A stretch of DNA of 64,000 bases from contig NZ_CP154874.1 of the NCBI RefSeq assembly GCF_041729615.1, positions 2,113,001 to 2,177,000 on the forward strand. The letters run 5' to 3'. Shown here piece by piece: positions 48,032 through 56,103 of the stretch; within the stretch, counting starts at the first letter, position 1, and each line of letters opens with the position of its first letter. This stretch comes from Pseudomonas alcaligenes. GTDB taxonomy: Bacteria > Pseudomonadota > Gammaproteobacteria > Pseudomonadales > Pseudomonadaceae. Made by a program: the position numbers and the translations under genes. A model generated the notes under the pieces. The model was given only the letters and a program-made list of their open reading frames with translations, was not told the DNA's origin and did not search any database.

Positions 48032-48238
48032 GGCACCCTCGGTATCCCTGTCACGTCTGTAGCTCGGTAGAACTCATCCGCTTTGCAATGACCGCAAGCC
48101 TAATCAAGGTAAATCGACCGAGACGCTCCATGGGGTGGAGGATGACCTACGAAAACCTCAAGTTGACAAAAAAGGATATTTGCACAAAAATCTTGGCTGA
48201 CACTATTCCGAATCTGCACGCTTCATGGAGATAAATCT

Positions 48239-48859
48239 ATGCTTGAAATCGTTCATCCGAGCGAGCTAGAACCTAGGCTTGATGCCGAGTACGTCAGTGT
48301 TGTGTGCAACGAGGCGTTAGAGGCTGCCTACATGGCAATTGACGCAGCGTCAACGGATGACGATACCAACTGGACTAAGGGGACTCTGCCATACGGACGT
48401 GTCCACGGGCGATTTATTCGCATGGGGAGGGATAAAGATATCCCGTGGTTCCAGCTCACGAATAAGACCATGGACTTTACTCCTAGCATCAACGGGGTCT
48501 TGATCCAGGTTGTAATGGATGACCCACATGAGAGAAAAAAGTCTCACCGGCTTGCGCAGAATGGGGTCGAGCGTTACCAAGCGAGTCTTCTCGGATTGGC
48601 AAGTGACCGGAACCTCACTTGGCGCCTCTACATCGACAGCGATTTGAACCCGGATGGGATAAAGCTCAGAGCGACAATTATGGGTTTTGATTCGAACCTG
48701 AACGTTGTATGCGAATGGGTTCACGATTACGTACCGCTGGACTCGGTTCGTACGCTTGAACTGCCGCTTGAAGTGGAAATCTCGGAACCACTCCCTCAAC
48801 GGCGCAACAAAGATGCCGAGCAAGGCAAACTAGATGACACTGACGTGAAAGATGAGTAA
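48239..48859 (+). CDS. Unknown protein overlapping the XRE-ImmA gene, toxin candidate
   Basis: A 206-residue soluble protein of unknown family. It starts MLEIVHPSELEPRLDAEYVSVV after GGAG, has a mixed alpha/beta composition (GRVHGRFIRMGRDKDIPWFQLTNK, WRLYIDSDLNPDGIKLRATIMGF), and ends in an acidic tail. Its 3' end overlaps the XRE-ImmA/IrrE gene by 8 bases. A small unknown gene overlapping a regulator-protease gene recalls toxin-antitoxin pairs such as RosmerTA, but I cannot confirm similarity of the protein itself. Confidence 0.6.
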   Translation: MLEIVHPSELEPRLDAEYVSVVCNEALEAAYMAIDAASTDDDTNWTKGTLPYGRVHGRFIRMGRDKDIPWFQLTNKTMDFTPSINGVLIQVVMDDPHERKKSHRLAQNGVERYQASLLGLASDRNLTWRLYIDSDLNPDGIKLRATIMGFDSNLNVVCEWVHDYVPLDSVRTLELPLEVEISEPLPQRRNKDAEQGKLDDTDVKDE

Positions 48860-49964
48860 CAGCACAGGTTTTTTGCCCCTAGGCGATGAGTTTTCGCCCG
48901 ACAAACTCCGGCTCGCAAGATGCGCGACCGGACTGTCGCTGGCTGACATTGGCGAAAAGCTGGACGTCACAAGACAGTACGCGCACAAGCTCGAAGTGAA
49001 CGCAATTCCCTCCCCACAACAGCTCAAAGTGTTGAGTGAAATCCTGGGTGTACAGGAGCACTTTTTCTTCACGCCTAGGCGTAGCTCCGTTGAGCTGGAG
49101 CAGTGCCATTTCCGAAGCCTGAGATCTTCGACTCAGACTCTGAAGAAGACCATTGCCGCCCAAGTTGAGATGTTCGAGTTGCTGGTAGACGAGCTCGATA
49201 AGGAGATCGCCTTTCCGGCTGTAGACTTCAAGGCATTCGATGGTGCGATTGATGACCCTCGCAAGATCGAGCAGGTCGCCGAGAAGTTTCGGCGCGAGCA
49301 GGGCTTAGGTCTTGGGCCTATTTCTAGCGTGACAAAGCTGGCCGAGAAGATTGGCGTTCTTGTTGTTGATTTGAATGCTGCTGATGAGAAGATTGATGCT
49401 TTTTCGCTCTACAACAAGCGGCCACTGATCGTTCGTAGTACCGCTAAAGTGAGCCCTGGAAGACAGCGTTTCGATCTGGCTCATGAGTTGGGACATCTTG
49501 TCATGCATCAGGGAATAGAGACCGGCTGTCGTCTTACTGAAGAGCAGGCGAACCAGTTCGCCAGCGCATTCTTAATGCCTCGCGCTAGCTTTGCTGCTGA
49601 GTTTCCGGCAATGCGAGGCCGCTATCTCAACTGGTCTGCGCTCAAGGAGTTGAAGCTTCGCTGGAAGGTCAGCTTCAAGGCGTTGATCTACCGAGCGCGC
49701 AGCCTCGATCTTTTAACAGCCGAGCAAGCGAAATCAGGTTTCACCCACCTGAGTAGGAAGGGCTTCACGAAGGAGGAGGATTTCGACGAGCTGATCCCAA
49801 TGGAATCTCCAGCTCTCGTTCAGCGCGCTATCGATCTACTGGATTATTCGACCTGGCGGCGAATCCTGGGGGACTCAGGGCTGACCAGCAGCCTAGTTAC
49901 TGACCGGTTTCTGCTCAAAGTTCCGTCATCGCCACTTCGGCTTGTGGGCCGCGAGGCGGGGTGA
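48852..49964 (+). CDS. XRE regulator fused to ImmA/IrrE metallopeptidase
   Basis: A 370-residue protein with an N-terminal XRE helix-turn-helix (about 17-70: KLRLARCATGLSLADIGEKLDVTRQYAHKLE) and an ImmA/IrrE-type zinc peptidase domain (about 150-260) with the motif HELGH at 211-215 and the downstream EEQANQFASAFLMPRASF, whose Glu completes the metal site. Such proteins act as antitoxin/regulators cleaved or self-acting upon stress. The gene overlaps the previous one by 8 bases, so both are made together. It likely controls their shared promoter. Confidence 0.87.
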   Translation: MSNSTGFLPLGDEFSPDKLRLARCATGLSLADIGEKLDVTRQYAHKLEVNAIPSPQQLKVLSEILGVQEHFFFTPRRSSVELEQCHFRSLRSSTQTLKKTIAAQVEMFELLVDELDKEIAFPAVDFKAFDGAIDDPRKIEQVAEKFRREQGLGLGPISSVTKLAEKIGVLVVDLNAADEKIDAFSLYNKRPLIVRSTAKVSPGRQRFDLAHELGHLVMHQGIETGCRLTEEQANQFASAFLMPRASFAAEFPAMRGRYLNWSALKELKLRWKVSFKALIYRARSLDLLTAEQAKSGFTHLSRKGFTKEEDFDELIPMESPALVQRAIDLLDYSTWRRILGDSGLTSSLVTDRFLLKVPSSPLRLVGREAG

Positions 49965-50106
49965 GCGATGAGACATTGTGGCTAGTATTTCAGCAGATCT
50001 GCTTGTCCGGTCAGACTATCGAGGGCACTAGGTTCGTAAGCAATTCGACAATGTTTGGAGTGCACGCCGAATAAACGGCGTGCAATACCCCTTGATTCAG
50101 CAGCAG

Positions 50107-50901
50107 CTATACAACCGCCCACTCCTCACTGGAAACATTGCCCGCGTGATAAGCCCCTTTCGCCTCGGTAAATGAACAATCGTATGTGTTAGCGTTTCTG
50201 AGGTCTGTCCCTTCCAAGAGTGCTCCATGGAACAAGGAACTTCGGAAATAGCAACCTCGTAAGTCAGCGCCGCGAAGATCTGCATGAGAGAAGTCGGCTT
50301 TGAAACAGTTAGCACCTGGGCGCGCAATGGGATCTACCGTCACCGAGTAGATTTTCACATTGCGGAAGTCTACTGCCTTAAATTTAGTTACATCCAATAA
50401 CCACAGCGAGTGAATTAAGGCTCCCGGAGCAACAAGATTGCTGAAGTCCGGTAGCGTCAATTTGCCAAGTCTCAGATACAAGTTATTGAGCAACAGATCA
50501 CTAAAGTGGAAGCCACTAAAGTCGATATTTCTTCGCGCGGCTGCCTGAGCCAGAGGCACCTGATCCCGAAAGCATTCTAAAAGGGCGTCAAGCTGGCGTT
50601 CGTGACGGCTACGCCTGAATCCTCCAGCAAAAGGCTCAGACCAATAGCCCCGAGAGGTGCAGCGGGCGATGTATCGTGCCGTCAGTTCCTCGCTCTTCTG
50701 GATGTCTTCAAATTTATCGTAACCGTATCCTTGAGCCACCACTCGTTGGCATAGGGTTAGAGTGGGTTCTCCTTTGTACGTTACACCGCTGTCTTGTAAG
50801 CAGTCCCATGCGCGCCGTGATTTTACTTTTAGATCGCGCAGCAAAAGTTTGGCGTCTGATTTAACGAGCTTGATAGCCGGAGTATCGGGGAGCTTTGGCA
50901 T
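50107..50901 (-). CDS. Pentapeptide-repeat protein
   Basis: A 264-residue protein. The C-terminal half carries pentapeptide repeats of the A(D/N)LXX kind: FSHADLRGADLRGCYF, SSLFHGALLEGTDLRNANTYDCSF, plus weaker units from about residue 130 (NIDFSGFHFSDLLLNNLYL). The N-terminal half is helical, with no known motif. Such right-handed beta-helix proteins are mostly of unknown function. The start MPKLPDTPAIK at 50901 or the ATG 6 bases upstream are both possible. The gene stands alone. Confidence 0.8.
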   Translation of the reverse strand: MPKLPDTPAIKLVKSDAKLLLRDLKVKSRRAWDCLQDSGVTYKGEPTLTLCQRVVAQGYGYDKFEDIQKSEELTARYIARCTSRGYWSEPFAGGFRRSRHERQLDALLECFRDQVPLAQAAARRNIDFSGFHFSDLLLNNLYLRLGKLTLPDFSNLVAPGALIHSLWLLDVTKFKAVDFRNVKIYSVTVDPIARPGANCFKADFSHADLRGADLRGCYFRSSLFHGALLEGTDLRNANTYDCSFTEAKGAYHAGNVSSEEWAVV

Positions 50902-50907
50902 GACCAA

Positions 50908-51358
50908 TCCTCAACAAATCAACGTTGTGCCCTAGTAGTTCGTTGACGATGAAGATGGTTATCGAGGGGGGTGTAAACAAATAACGGTGCTGGGGCTTTA
51001 CCTAGGGCAGCACGCCTCCGTCATGGCGCCAAGCTAGCTTGATAAATTTGACTGTTAGAGTCAAGCGAGCGGTGGCCGAAGCCCCGGCACCGCACAAAAA
51101 CGTGGTGCTGATTGGCAAGCAGAGCACCGACAAGACGTACCTGGCCACCGCGCTGGCCGAATCAGCCATCATCACGCACGGCAAGCGCATGTGCCTCTAC
51201 CCCTCGGTTTACCTGGTCAATCACCTGAAGCGCGAAAAGCACGACGGCAAAGCCGGATGGATAGCAGAGCCACTGCTGCGCATAGATTTGCTCATCCTCA
51301 ATTAGAGCGTGTTCTGCAACACCAAGTAGTGAACGTAGAGTCATCGAGGAGCTTGAAA
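50908..51358. other. Spacer containing an IS21 istB remnant
   Basis: Besides the istB fragment described separately (51039-51305) this stretch holds no gene. No terminal inverted repeats of an intact IS element were seen. Confidence 0.4.
51039..51305 (+). pseudogene. IS21-family istB (transposition ATPase) remnant
   Basis: A fragment of about 88 codons that still reads like IstB: APHKNVVLIGKQSTDKTYLATALAESAI, HGKRMCLYPSVYLVN, and GKAGWIAEPLLRIDLLIL. The usual IstB text is GGPGTGKTHLATAI; here Walker A has become GKQSTDKT, so the ATPase site is destroyed. The 5' end and the part after DLLIL are missing, as is istA. It is a relic of a past IS21 insertion. Confidence 0.8.
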
Positions 51359-51658
51359 TCAAGACTCCTCCGCGATGACATCCATCACTCGCTTCCTACC
51401 TTTGGTACTCAGCGCACTGAACTGCCGTAGTAGTTCAGCCTCCTCGTCCTGAACGGCATAGAAGTAGGCTGCCGGCAGGCCAAGCGTCTGCGCGATCCTC
51501 TCGACTAGCTCCAAGTCGGGGGCACGCTTGCCCAGCTCGTAGCGATTCATCCGGGTACTGGCGGAGGCTGGCTCCAGGCCGATACGCAGGCCGAGCTGTT
51601 CCTGGGACAGCCCCGCTCGCAGTCGCGCTTCTTTGAGTCTCTTCGACAGAGTGGACAT
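51359..51658 (-). CDS. Small XRE-family regulator
   Basis: A 99-residue protein with an N-terminal XRE helix-turn-helix (LSKRLKEARLRAGLSQEQLGLRIGLEPASASTRMNRYELGKRAP, about residues 4-47), followed by a short helical C-terminus (ELLRQFSALSTKGRKRVMDV). The start MSTLSKRLK at 51658 is the natural one; the frame is open to 51712 but that part holds operator-like palindromes. It probably represses its own promoter through those palindromes. Confidence 0.85.
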   Translation of the reverse strand: MSTLSKRLKEARLRAGLSQEQLGLRIGLEPASASTRMNRYELGKRAPDLELVERIAQTLGLPAAYFYAVQDEEAELLRQFSALSTKGRKRVMDVIAEES

Positions 51659-51660
51659 GA

Positions 51661-51685
51661 CGTTCTTTGGTGTCGGCAAAGAACG
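51661..51685. promoter_or_regulatory. Perfect palindrome upstream of the small XRE regulator
   Basis: CGTTCTTTG (51661-51669) and CAAAGAACG (51677-51685), 7 bases apart. It lies directly before the ATG at 51658, where a bound repressor would block expression. Confidence 0.6.
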
Positions 51686-51711
51686 AGATCGTCCGGTGTT
51701 AACGCATCTCA

Positions 51712-51734
51712 AATACTACCGTATCGGTAGTATT
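51712..51734. promoter_or_regulatory. Second perfect palindrome upstream of the small XRE regulator
   Basis: AATACTACC (51712-51720) and GGTAGTATT (51726-51734), 5 bases apart. Its sequence differs from the first palindrome at 51661, so the two could bind different proteins or one could overlap the promoter. Confidence 0.6.
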
Positions 51735-51953
51735 GGCTGTAATCTAGCCACTGCAAGGGATCTACCTGCCTCGCCTGAAGATTAATCACGAAGGCACGCT
51801 GCTTCGGTCGTTACCTCCAGCTTTGGTTGGACAGAGCCTTGCTAAACCAGGTCAATTTTCTCGCTGGCACGTCAGATTGAAGCAGCATCCATTAAGACAT
51901 GTAGCGACTTTCGTTAACTGGAAAGTTATGAATTAAAAGGCTAAGGAGCCGAA

Positions 51954-52448
51954 ATGAAGAATGGGCGAGTAATTAAAGGGCAGATGCAATCTACAGGAGC
52001 CAATATTACGAACTACATGGGTAATGAATATGTGCATGTCACAATGATTCACGATGACGGGAAAATTGAACAATTAAAGTCCGTAACTGTACCATCAGTA
52101 GTTGGCGCCTTTTTTCATGCCGGCGTGAAAGGTGAGTTCTATTTTCACTATCACGGCAAAAGAAATACACTGCTTGCAATGAAGTCAAATGGAAGGTCAA
52201 TATTTTCACTTGACGATGCTAAGCGAGTCTGGCGCCACCATATCCAGATACACGGAATAATGCTATTTATTGCGGCATTTTTTCTATTAATCCTGATATT
52301 AGACAACGTACTTGAGTCCGCTGGCCTTACCCCTTTCGCCCTAGTGGCGTTCCTAATAATGGCGTTTTTCACTTTCAAAACACGCATAGGCGCCCGTTAC
52401 CTACGACCAAAGAACGCTGAAAAACTTATACGTGACCTTGGCTTCTAG
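51954..52448 (+). CDS. Hypothetical membrane protein with two transmembrane segments
   Basis: A 164-residue protein. A soluble N-terminal part of about 95 residues (VIKGQMQSTGANITNYMGNEY, then a charged region ending DDAKRVWRHH) is followed by two hydrophobic segments (about 98-118, GIMLFIAAFFLLILILDNV, and 124-143) and a short basic tail. The ATG is preceded by AAGGAGCCGAA. I do not recognise the family. It stands alone, with AT-rich flanks. Confidence 0.65.
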   Translation: MKNGRVIKGQMQSTGANITNYMGNEYVHVTMIHDDGKIEQLKSVTVPSVVGAFFHAGVKGEFYFHYHGKRNTLLAMKSNGRSIFSLDDAKRVWRHHIQIHGIMLFIAAFFLLILILDNVLESAGLTPFALVAFLIMAFFTFKTRIGARYLRPKNAEKLIRDLGF

Positions 52449-52941
52449 TTAGCCGCAGAAACTATCCACCTGCCAAATTGACACCAAATTTCCGTATTGC
52501 TGTTCGTCTAGGTGTTTGAGCTAGTGGCTAAACCTCAGAAACTTCGATGCCACTGGTATCGGAGTTTCTGATCTTCAACAGTCGTTACTCAAATGGATGA
52601 GCAGTCAGTACAAGAAACTTGATTAAACTACTCCACCATATGCTACGGTGGGAATGAGCAGTAGAGGGCTAGTTCAAGCAGTTACTGTTCCTGCTTGTGG
52701 TTGATGGCGTGTTTGGCATTGAGGGATAGATATGTGTTCAATCAAGCTTGAAATTCCAAACGCCTACGCTGAAGCACTGCTGCATTTTTTGCAAAAAATT
52801 AACGCTCGGGTGAATCGCCCCTGGTTTCGTAACTCCCCCGCCATGAGGCCGCCGTGCAGCGACCCACGGTTTCATAGAGGACATCTTTTAGCACTTGGTT
52901 CAATAAAGGGGCAGAGCTTCAGCACACCAGGGGGCTCATAG
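52449..52941. other. Region with one doubtful short reading frame
   Basis: About 490 bases. A 69-codon frame at 52732-52941 begins with ATG after GAGGGATAGAT and could be real (MCSIKLEIPNAYAEALLHFL), but its second half looks like chance sequence, so it is not called as a gene. Nothing else is recognised. Confidence 0.3.
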
Positions 52942-53217
52942 CTAAAAAAAGCGGCGCTTGTCGCGATGGTAGAACTTGAACGCAAGGGCCCAGAACGAAA
53001 TCAGCGCAATGAGTGCGACCTTGTCGTAGCGTTTCATCAGCTTCGGAATGACGGCTTGCTCCAGCCCAGCGAGCGGGCCAGAGAAGTGAAGCCGGGACAC
53101 ATAGAACTCGCCCACCAAGCTGATGCCCACAAAGAAAACGACGCCCAGAATGAGGGCCACTTGGGTTCGCTTCGAAAGCGCGATCACATACAAAATTTCG
53201 GTTAAGTAGTCCTTCAC
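52942..53217 (-). CDS. Small membrane protein, unknown function
   Basis: A 91-residue protein with two hydrophobic segments (about 15-35, TQVALILGVVFFVGISLVG, and 64-82, VALIALISFWALAF) around a central part LHFSGPLAGLEQAVIPKLM, and a basic C-terminus HRDKRRFF. The start is GTG at 53217 with AAGGAGG 5 bases upstream; the frame continues upstream only into the next gene. It is 25 bases downstream of the transglutaminase-like gene on the same strand and is probably its operon partner. Confidence 0.65.
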   Translation of the reverse strand: MKDYLTEILYVIALSKRTQVALILGVVFFVGISLVGEFYVSRLHFSGPLAGLEQAVIPKLMKRYDKVALIALISFWALAFKFYHRDKRRFF

Positions 53218-53242
53218 AGCACCCTCCTTGGTAAGCCAGTTG

Positions 53243-53815
53243 CTATTGTTGCTGTAGTGCACGTGCCTGATGGGACAACCCCCCCAGAAGCCCATAAATC
53301 TGGTCATCCGTGAGGGCGAATTTGGGAACAAATTCCATCCCAGGCGGTAGCTGGTGGGGGTAGCACATGAAAGCACCTTTTCCGGCACCGAAGTACCTCA
53401 GGATGTAGTCGCTGAGCCGATTCGGCTGCGCGAGCTCGTAGGCAGTCCGGAAGATCGACAGATCGCAGATGCTTTCTCCGATCATCACCCAGGCGTGCCC
53501 ATCCCAGGTAGCGTCGACGATCTCATCATCATGCGTTGGGCGGGGCAGATTGTCGTAGCAGCGGAAAACATGCTTTCCGTCGATCAAGAGGTCACCCAGG
53601 ATGACTACAGCAGGCACCTCACTGGCCCGCAGAGCTGCAACGAAGCCCGCACTGATCATTACGCAGTGGCCCGCCGCACGGGGAATCGAGGCGAGGGTTC
53701 GCGTTGCCGTTTCAGCAATCAGCTCCAGGTCACTCTCCTGATAGCTTGCGTAGTCCGCGTAGGCCTCTTGGCCTAGGTCGCGAATGATGATGTCGCGAAG
53801 CAGCGTAGCGGTCAT
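53243..53815 (-). CDS. Transglutaminase-like protein
   Basis: A 190-residue protein with the Cys-His-Asp pattern of the transglutaminase/NAT fold: GHCVMISAGFVAALRA (C51), WDGHAWVMIG (H107) and ICDLSIF (D118), with VPAVVILGD between as in that family. No signal peptide. The C-terminus (GAGKGAFMCYPHQLPPG, then LGGLSHQARALQ) is unassigned. It could be a thiol protease, amidase or acyltransferase; the substrate is unknown. A second protein with the same pattern is encoded at 55264, but the two are not close copies. A small membrane protein gene follows it. Confidence 0.65.
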   Translation of the reverse strand: MTATLLRDIIIRDLGQEAYADYASYQESDLELIAETATRTLASIPRAAGHCVMISAGFVAALRASEVPAVVILGDLLIDGKHVFRCYDNLPRPTHDDEIVDATWDGHAWVMIGESICDLSIFRTAYELAQPNRLSDYILRYFGAGKGAFMCYPHQLPPGMEFVPKFALTDDQIYGLLGGLSHQARALQQQ

Positions 53816-53996
53816 GTCTCTTCCTTGGTGAGTTGGCGTTCAGGCATGGGGTCGCCGTTGCCGGAGACCGGCCCCATCGCAGAGCCATTTCAACGCACCC
53901 AAAACATGAAATCAAGCTTTCGCGCACAATATCGTTGCCTTATGCGTAGACATGGATAATCATGACTTCAACCAATAGATAGCAATGGGGTGAGCA

Positions 53997-54668
53997 ATGG
54001 CATTCCGAGCGGACGAATCAGCAGAACGCAATTACGAAGACGCAGAGCGCTATCTGGTGCCTCCGTCCATGTACGCGAATGACGTAGAGAGACGGCGCGC
54101 CAAGGATGCGCTTCGTGACATCGTCGAAGAGCTTGGGCCAGTGGTGGATGCATACCCATCCTGGCACCCCCTGGTCAGTAACTATGAGGGGCGCGAAGCT
54201 GCAACCCGGCCTGGTCGCGGTTGCGGCTATGACGGCTTAGACCACACGAAGCACTTCGCCCATGGCTTCATCACATGCCCCTATAACAATGGGCAAGCAG
54301 TGATCGATTCCGTCAAGGCTCTTCCTCGCAGCAATGCCGCATTCATTACCGCAGAGCGGTTGGATGTGAAGTTTTACCACCCCGATACCACGGCCATTTT
54401 AGTGCGATGCCAATGGCACAAGGATTTGATCGACCACATGATTCCCATCTCGCTGGCCATGCCTTTGCTGCTCGAAAAAGAGCTACCTCGTTGGCACACA
54501 TCAGAGGTCGGGGAGACGTGGGAAACCATGCGCGGTTACTTCCTCGGAAAGCCTTACGGCAGTCGTTCGTCGCTGTTCGTGAGCCAGGACACCGGACAGA
54601 AAATGAAGAAGATCTGGGAAGCGCTGATCTACACGGGGATGTACGGCCCAATCATGGTGGACGGTTGA
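53997..54668 (+). CDS. Hypothetical protein (223 aa)
   Basis: A soluble protein of unknown family. It starts MAFRADESAERNYEDAERYLVPP after GGGGTGAG. YPSWHPLVSNYEGREAATRPG, then CGYDGLDHTKHFAHGFITCPY, form a conserved-looking central block with several His and Cys. The C-terminus contains KELPRWHTSEVGETWETMRGYF. It is divergent from the transglutaminase-like gene (181 bases), so the two might share regulation. No catalytic motif is recognised. Confidence 0.65.
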   Translation: MAFRADESAERNYEDAERYLVPPSMYANDVERRRAKDALRDIVEELGPVVDAYPSWHPLVSNYEGREAATRPGRGCGYDGLDHTKHFAHGFITCPYNNGQAVIDSVKALPRSNAAFITAERLDVKFYHPDTTAILVRCQWHKDLIDHMIPISLAMPLLLEKELPRWHTSEVGETWETMRGYFLGKPYGSRSSLFVSQDTGQKMKKIWEALIYTGMYGPIMVDG

Positions 54669-54794
54669 TGAAACCAGCATCGTAGGTGCGGTAAAAACCG
54701 CAGCCGCCCCCAACTGATGTGCACACCGGGCCTTGAAATGATGGCACTTAGTCACCATAGATCCTATCTCCAACACTCAGAAAGGATGCGTAAC

Positions 54795-55097
54795 ATGGCA
54801 AAAATTGCTAAGGGTGATCTCAAGTACAGCGACTACAGCTGGAAGGCCGTACCCGGAGATGATCCCAACAAGACCAAAGAGGATGCAGATCGTTTCAGTC
54901 GGAAGGAGGGGTACGAAGTCCTCCATCTACTGAATTCACTGAAATCCGCCGAGGGAGGTGAGCTTGCCCTACGCACCCTCCAGGTTTGCGAGTGGATGCT
55001 CCATGAGCATCTGCCTTCCGATGTACAGGGTCGCCAGAAAGTTAAGGGGTGGATCGGGAAAAATTACCCCGTCTTATCTAAAAAGTATCCGTTCTGA
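54795..55097 (+). CDS. Hypothetical protein (100 aa)
   Basis: A small soluble protein rich in Lys and Glu. The start at 54795 (MAKIAKGDLKYSDYSWK) has AAAGGA 8 bases upstream; an ATG at 54786 is also in frame. LLNSLKSAEGGELALRTLQVCEWMLHEHLPSDV is a long helical region, and the C-terminus is GWIGKNYPVLSKKYPF. No family recognised. It follows the previous gene after 126 bases. Confidence 0.62.
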   Translation: MAKIAKGDLKYSDYSWKAVPGDDPNKTKEDADRFSRKEGYEVLHLLNSLKSAEGGELALRTLQVCEWMLHEHLPSDVQGRQKVKGWIGKNYPVLSKKYPF

Positions 55098-55263
55098 ACC
55101 TTAGCTCCGCTCGTAAGGGCGGGCCAATCTGCGGCATCTTGTCTCTCTGCGCTAGTGTGCCGAGAGACAAGATGGCTATATAGGCTTTGTCCATTCCCAC
55201 CAGATAGACACATACCGGACAACTACCTAGGCTGAGTTGCCGCGCTCCAAGGAGGGGCTTGTT

Positions 55264-55887
55264 TTGACTGGGACTACGATTGTTGAGCGCGTTCTCTGCG
55301 TAGTAGACAGGTGCCTGAGAAGCACGTTTCCCGATGACTACTACAAACGCTGTATGTACGCGTCGTTTGGTGTACACCAGCTGCTCCAGGCTCGGGGTTA
55401 CAGCCCTGTAATCGTAGGCGGAAATTTTGGAGCTTTTGTTGTATCGCGAGATAAATCCATAGCTTCGATCCAGGGGTACGCGTCTGACTCTGGCGAGCAC
55501 TCCCACTACTGGATCGAGCTAGACGGTTCCATCATCGACCTGGGTACTTACTACTTGCCAGTAGAGTCCAGCTTTCAGGCTTGCGAGATGCCCGTGGTGT
55601 TTTGGAGTACGAGTTACCCATTACCAAAAGGGCTGATGTATAGCCCAACTGCCCGCTATCCCTCGTCGGATATCTCACAGCTGTCGCCGCATATCATGGA
55701 AAAGATGGAGCCTTTTCTTGCTGCATGCCACGCAAAAATGGCTAAACCACTAACCAAGTCGAAAATTGGAAAGTGGCTCGTCACTACTCCCTTATCCATC
55801 CAAAAGGCAGCCCAAAAAGGTGATCCATGGGCACAGGCAATTATTCAGTACGAGTTCATGCCGGCAGAACAATTTGTCATTGGATGA
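55264..55887 (+). CDS. Second transglutaminase-like protein
   Basis: A protein of about 207 residues. The pattern KRCMYASFGVHQLLQARGY (C30), GEHSHYWIEL (H79/H81) and SIIDLGTYYL (D92) fits the transglutaminase/NAT fold: a Cys at a helix start, a His on the next strands and an Asp after it. The start is TTG at 55264, chosen because AAGGAGG lies 8 bases before it; no ATG is suitable. The C-terminal 70 residues (KPLTKSKIGKWLVTTPLSIQ) are unassigned. The enzyme activity and role are unknown. Confidence 0.6.
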   Translation: MTGTTIVERVLCVVDRCLRSTFPDDYYKRCMYASFGVHQLLQARGYSPVIVGGNFGAFVVSRDKSIASIQGYASDSGEHSHYWIELDGSIIDLGTYYLPVESSFQACEMPVVFWSTSYPLPKGLMYSPTARYPSSDISQLSPHIMEKMEPFLAACHAKMAKPLTKSKIGKWLVTTPLSIQKAAQKGDPWAQAIIQYEFMPAEQFVIG

Positions 55888-56103
55888 GCGGATCAGTGTA
55901 GATGGTGAATCTTTTGGGGCAGAGATTTAGTTTAATTTTCAGTTGTCATATAGGGGCATCGACATATCAGATGCTTTGTCATGTGTGATTTTGTTAAATC
56001 AAAAAATTGAACAGATGTTGCTCTATGCGCGATTCAAAACTTGGCTTTCAATGTGGCCATTACAAGCACATCAGAAAAAGATTAATAAGCAAGCCGAGAA
56101 AAT

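Noticed and set aside
48028..48234. 68-codon plus-strand frame starting at a GTG overlapping the previous stop
   Set aside because: Coupling is possible, but composition and sequence look random, and the next gene has its own ribosome site.
52732..52941. 69-codon plus-strand frame with an acceptable ribosome site
   Set aside because: Its first half looks plausible but the second does not, and no family is recognised. Mentioned in the gap entry only.
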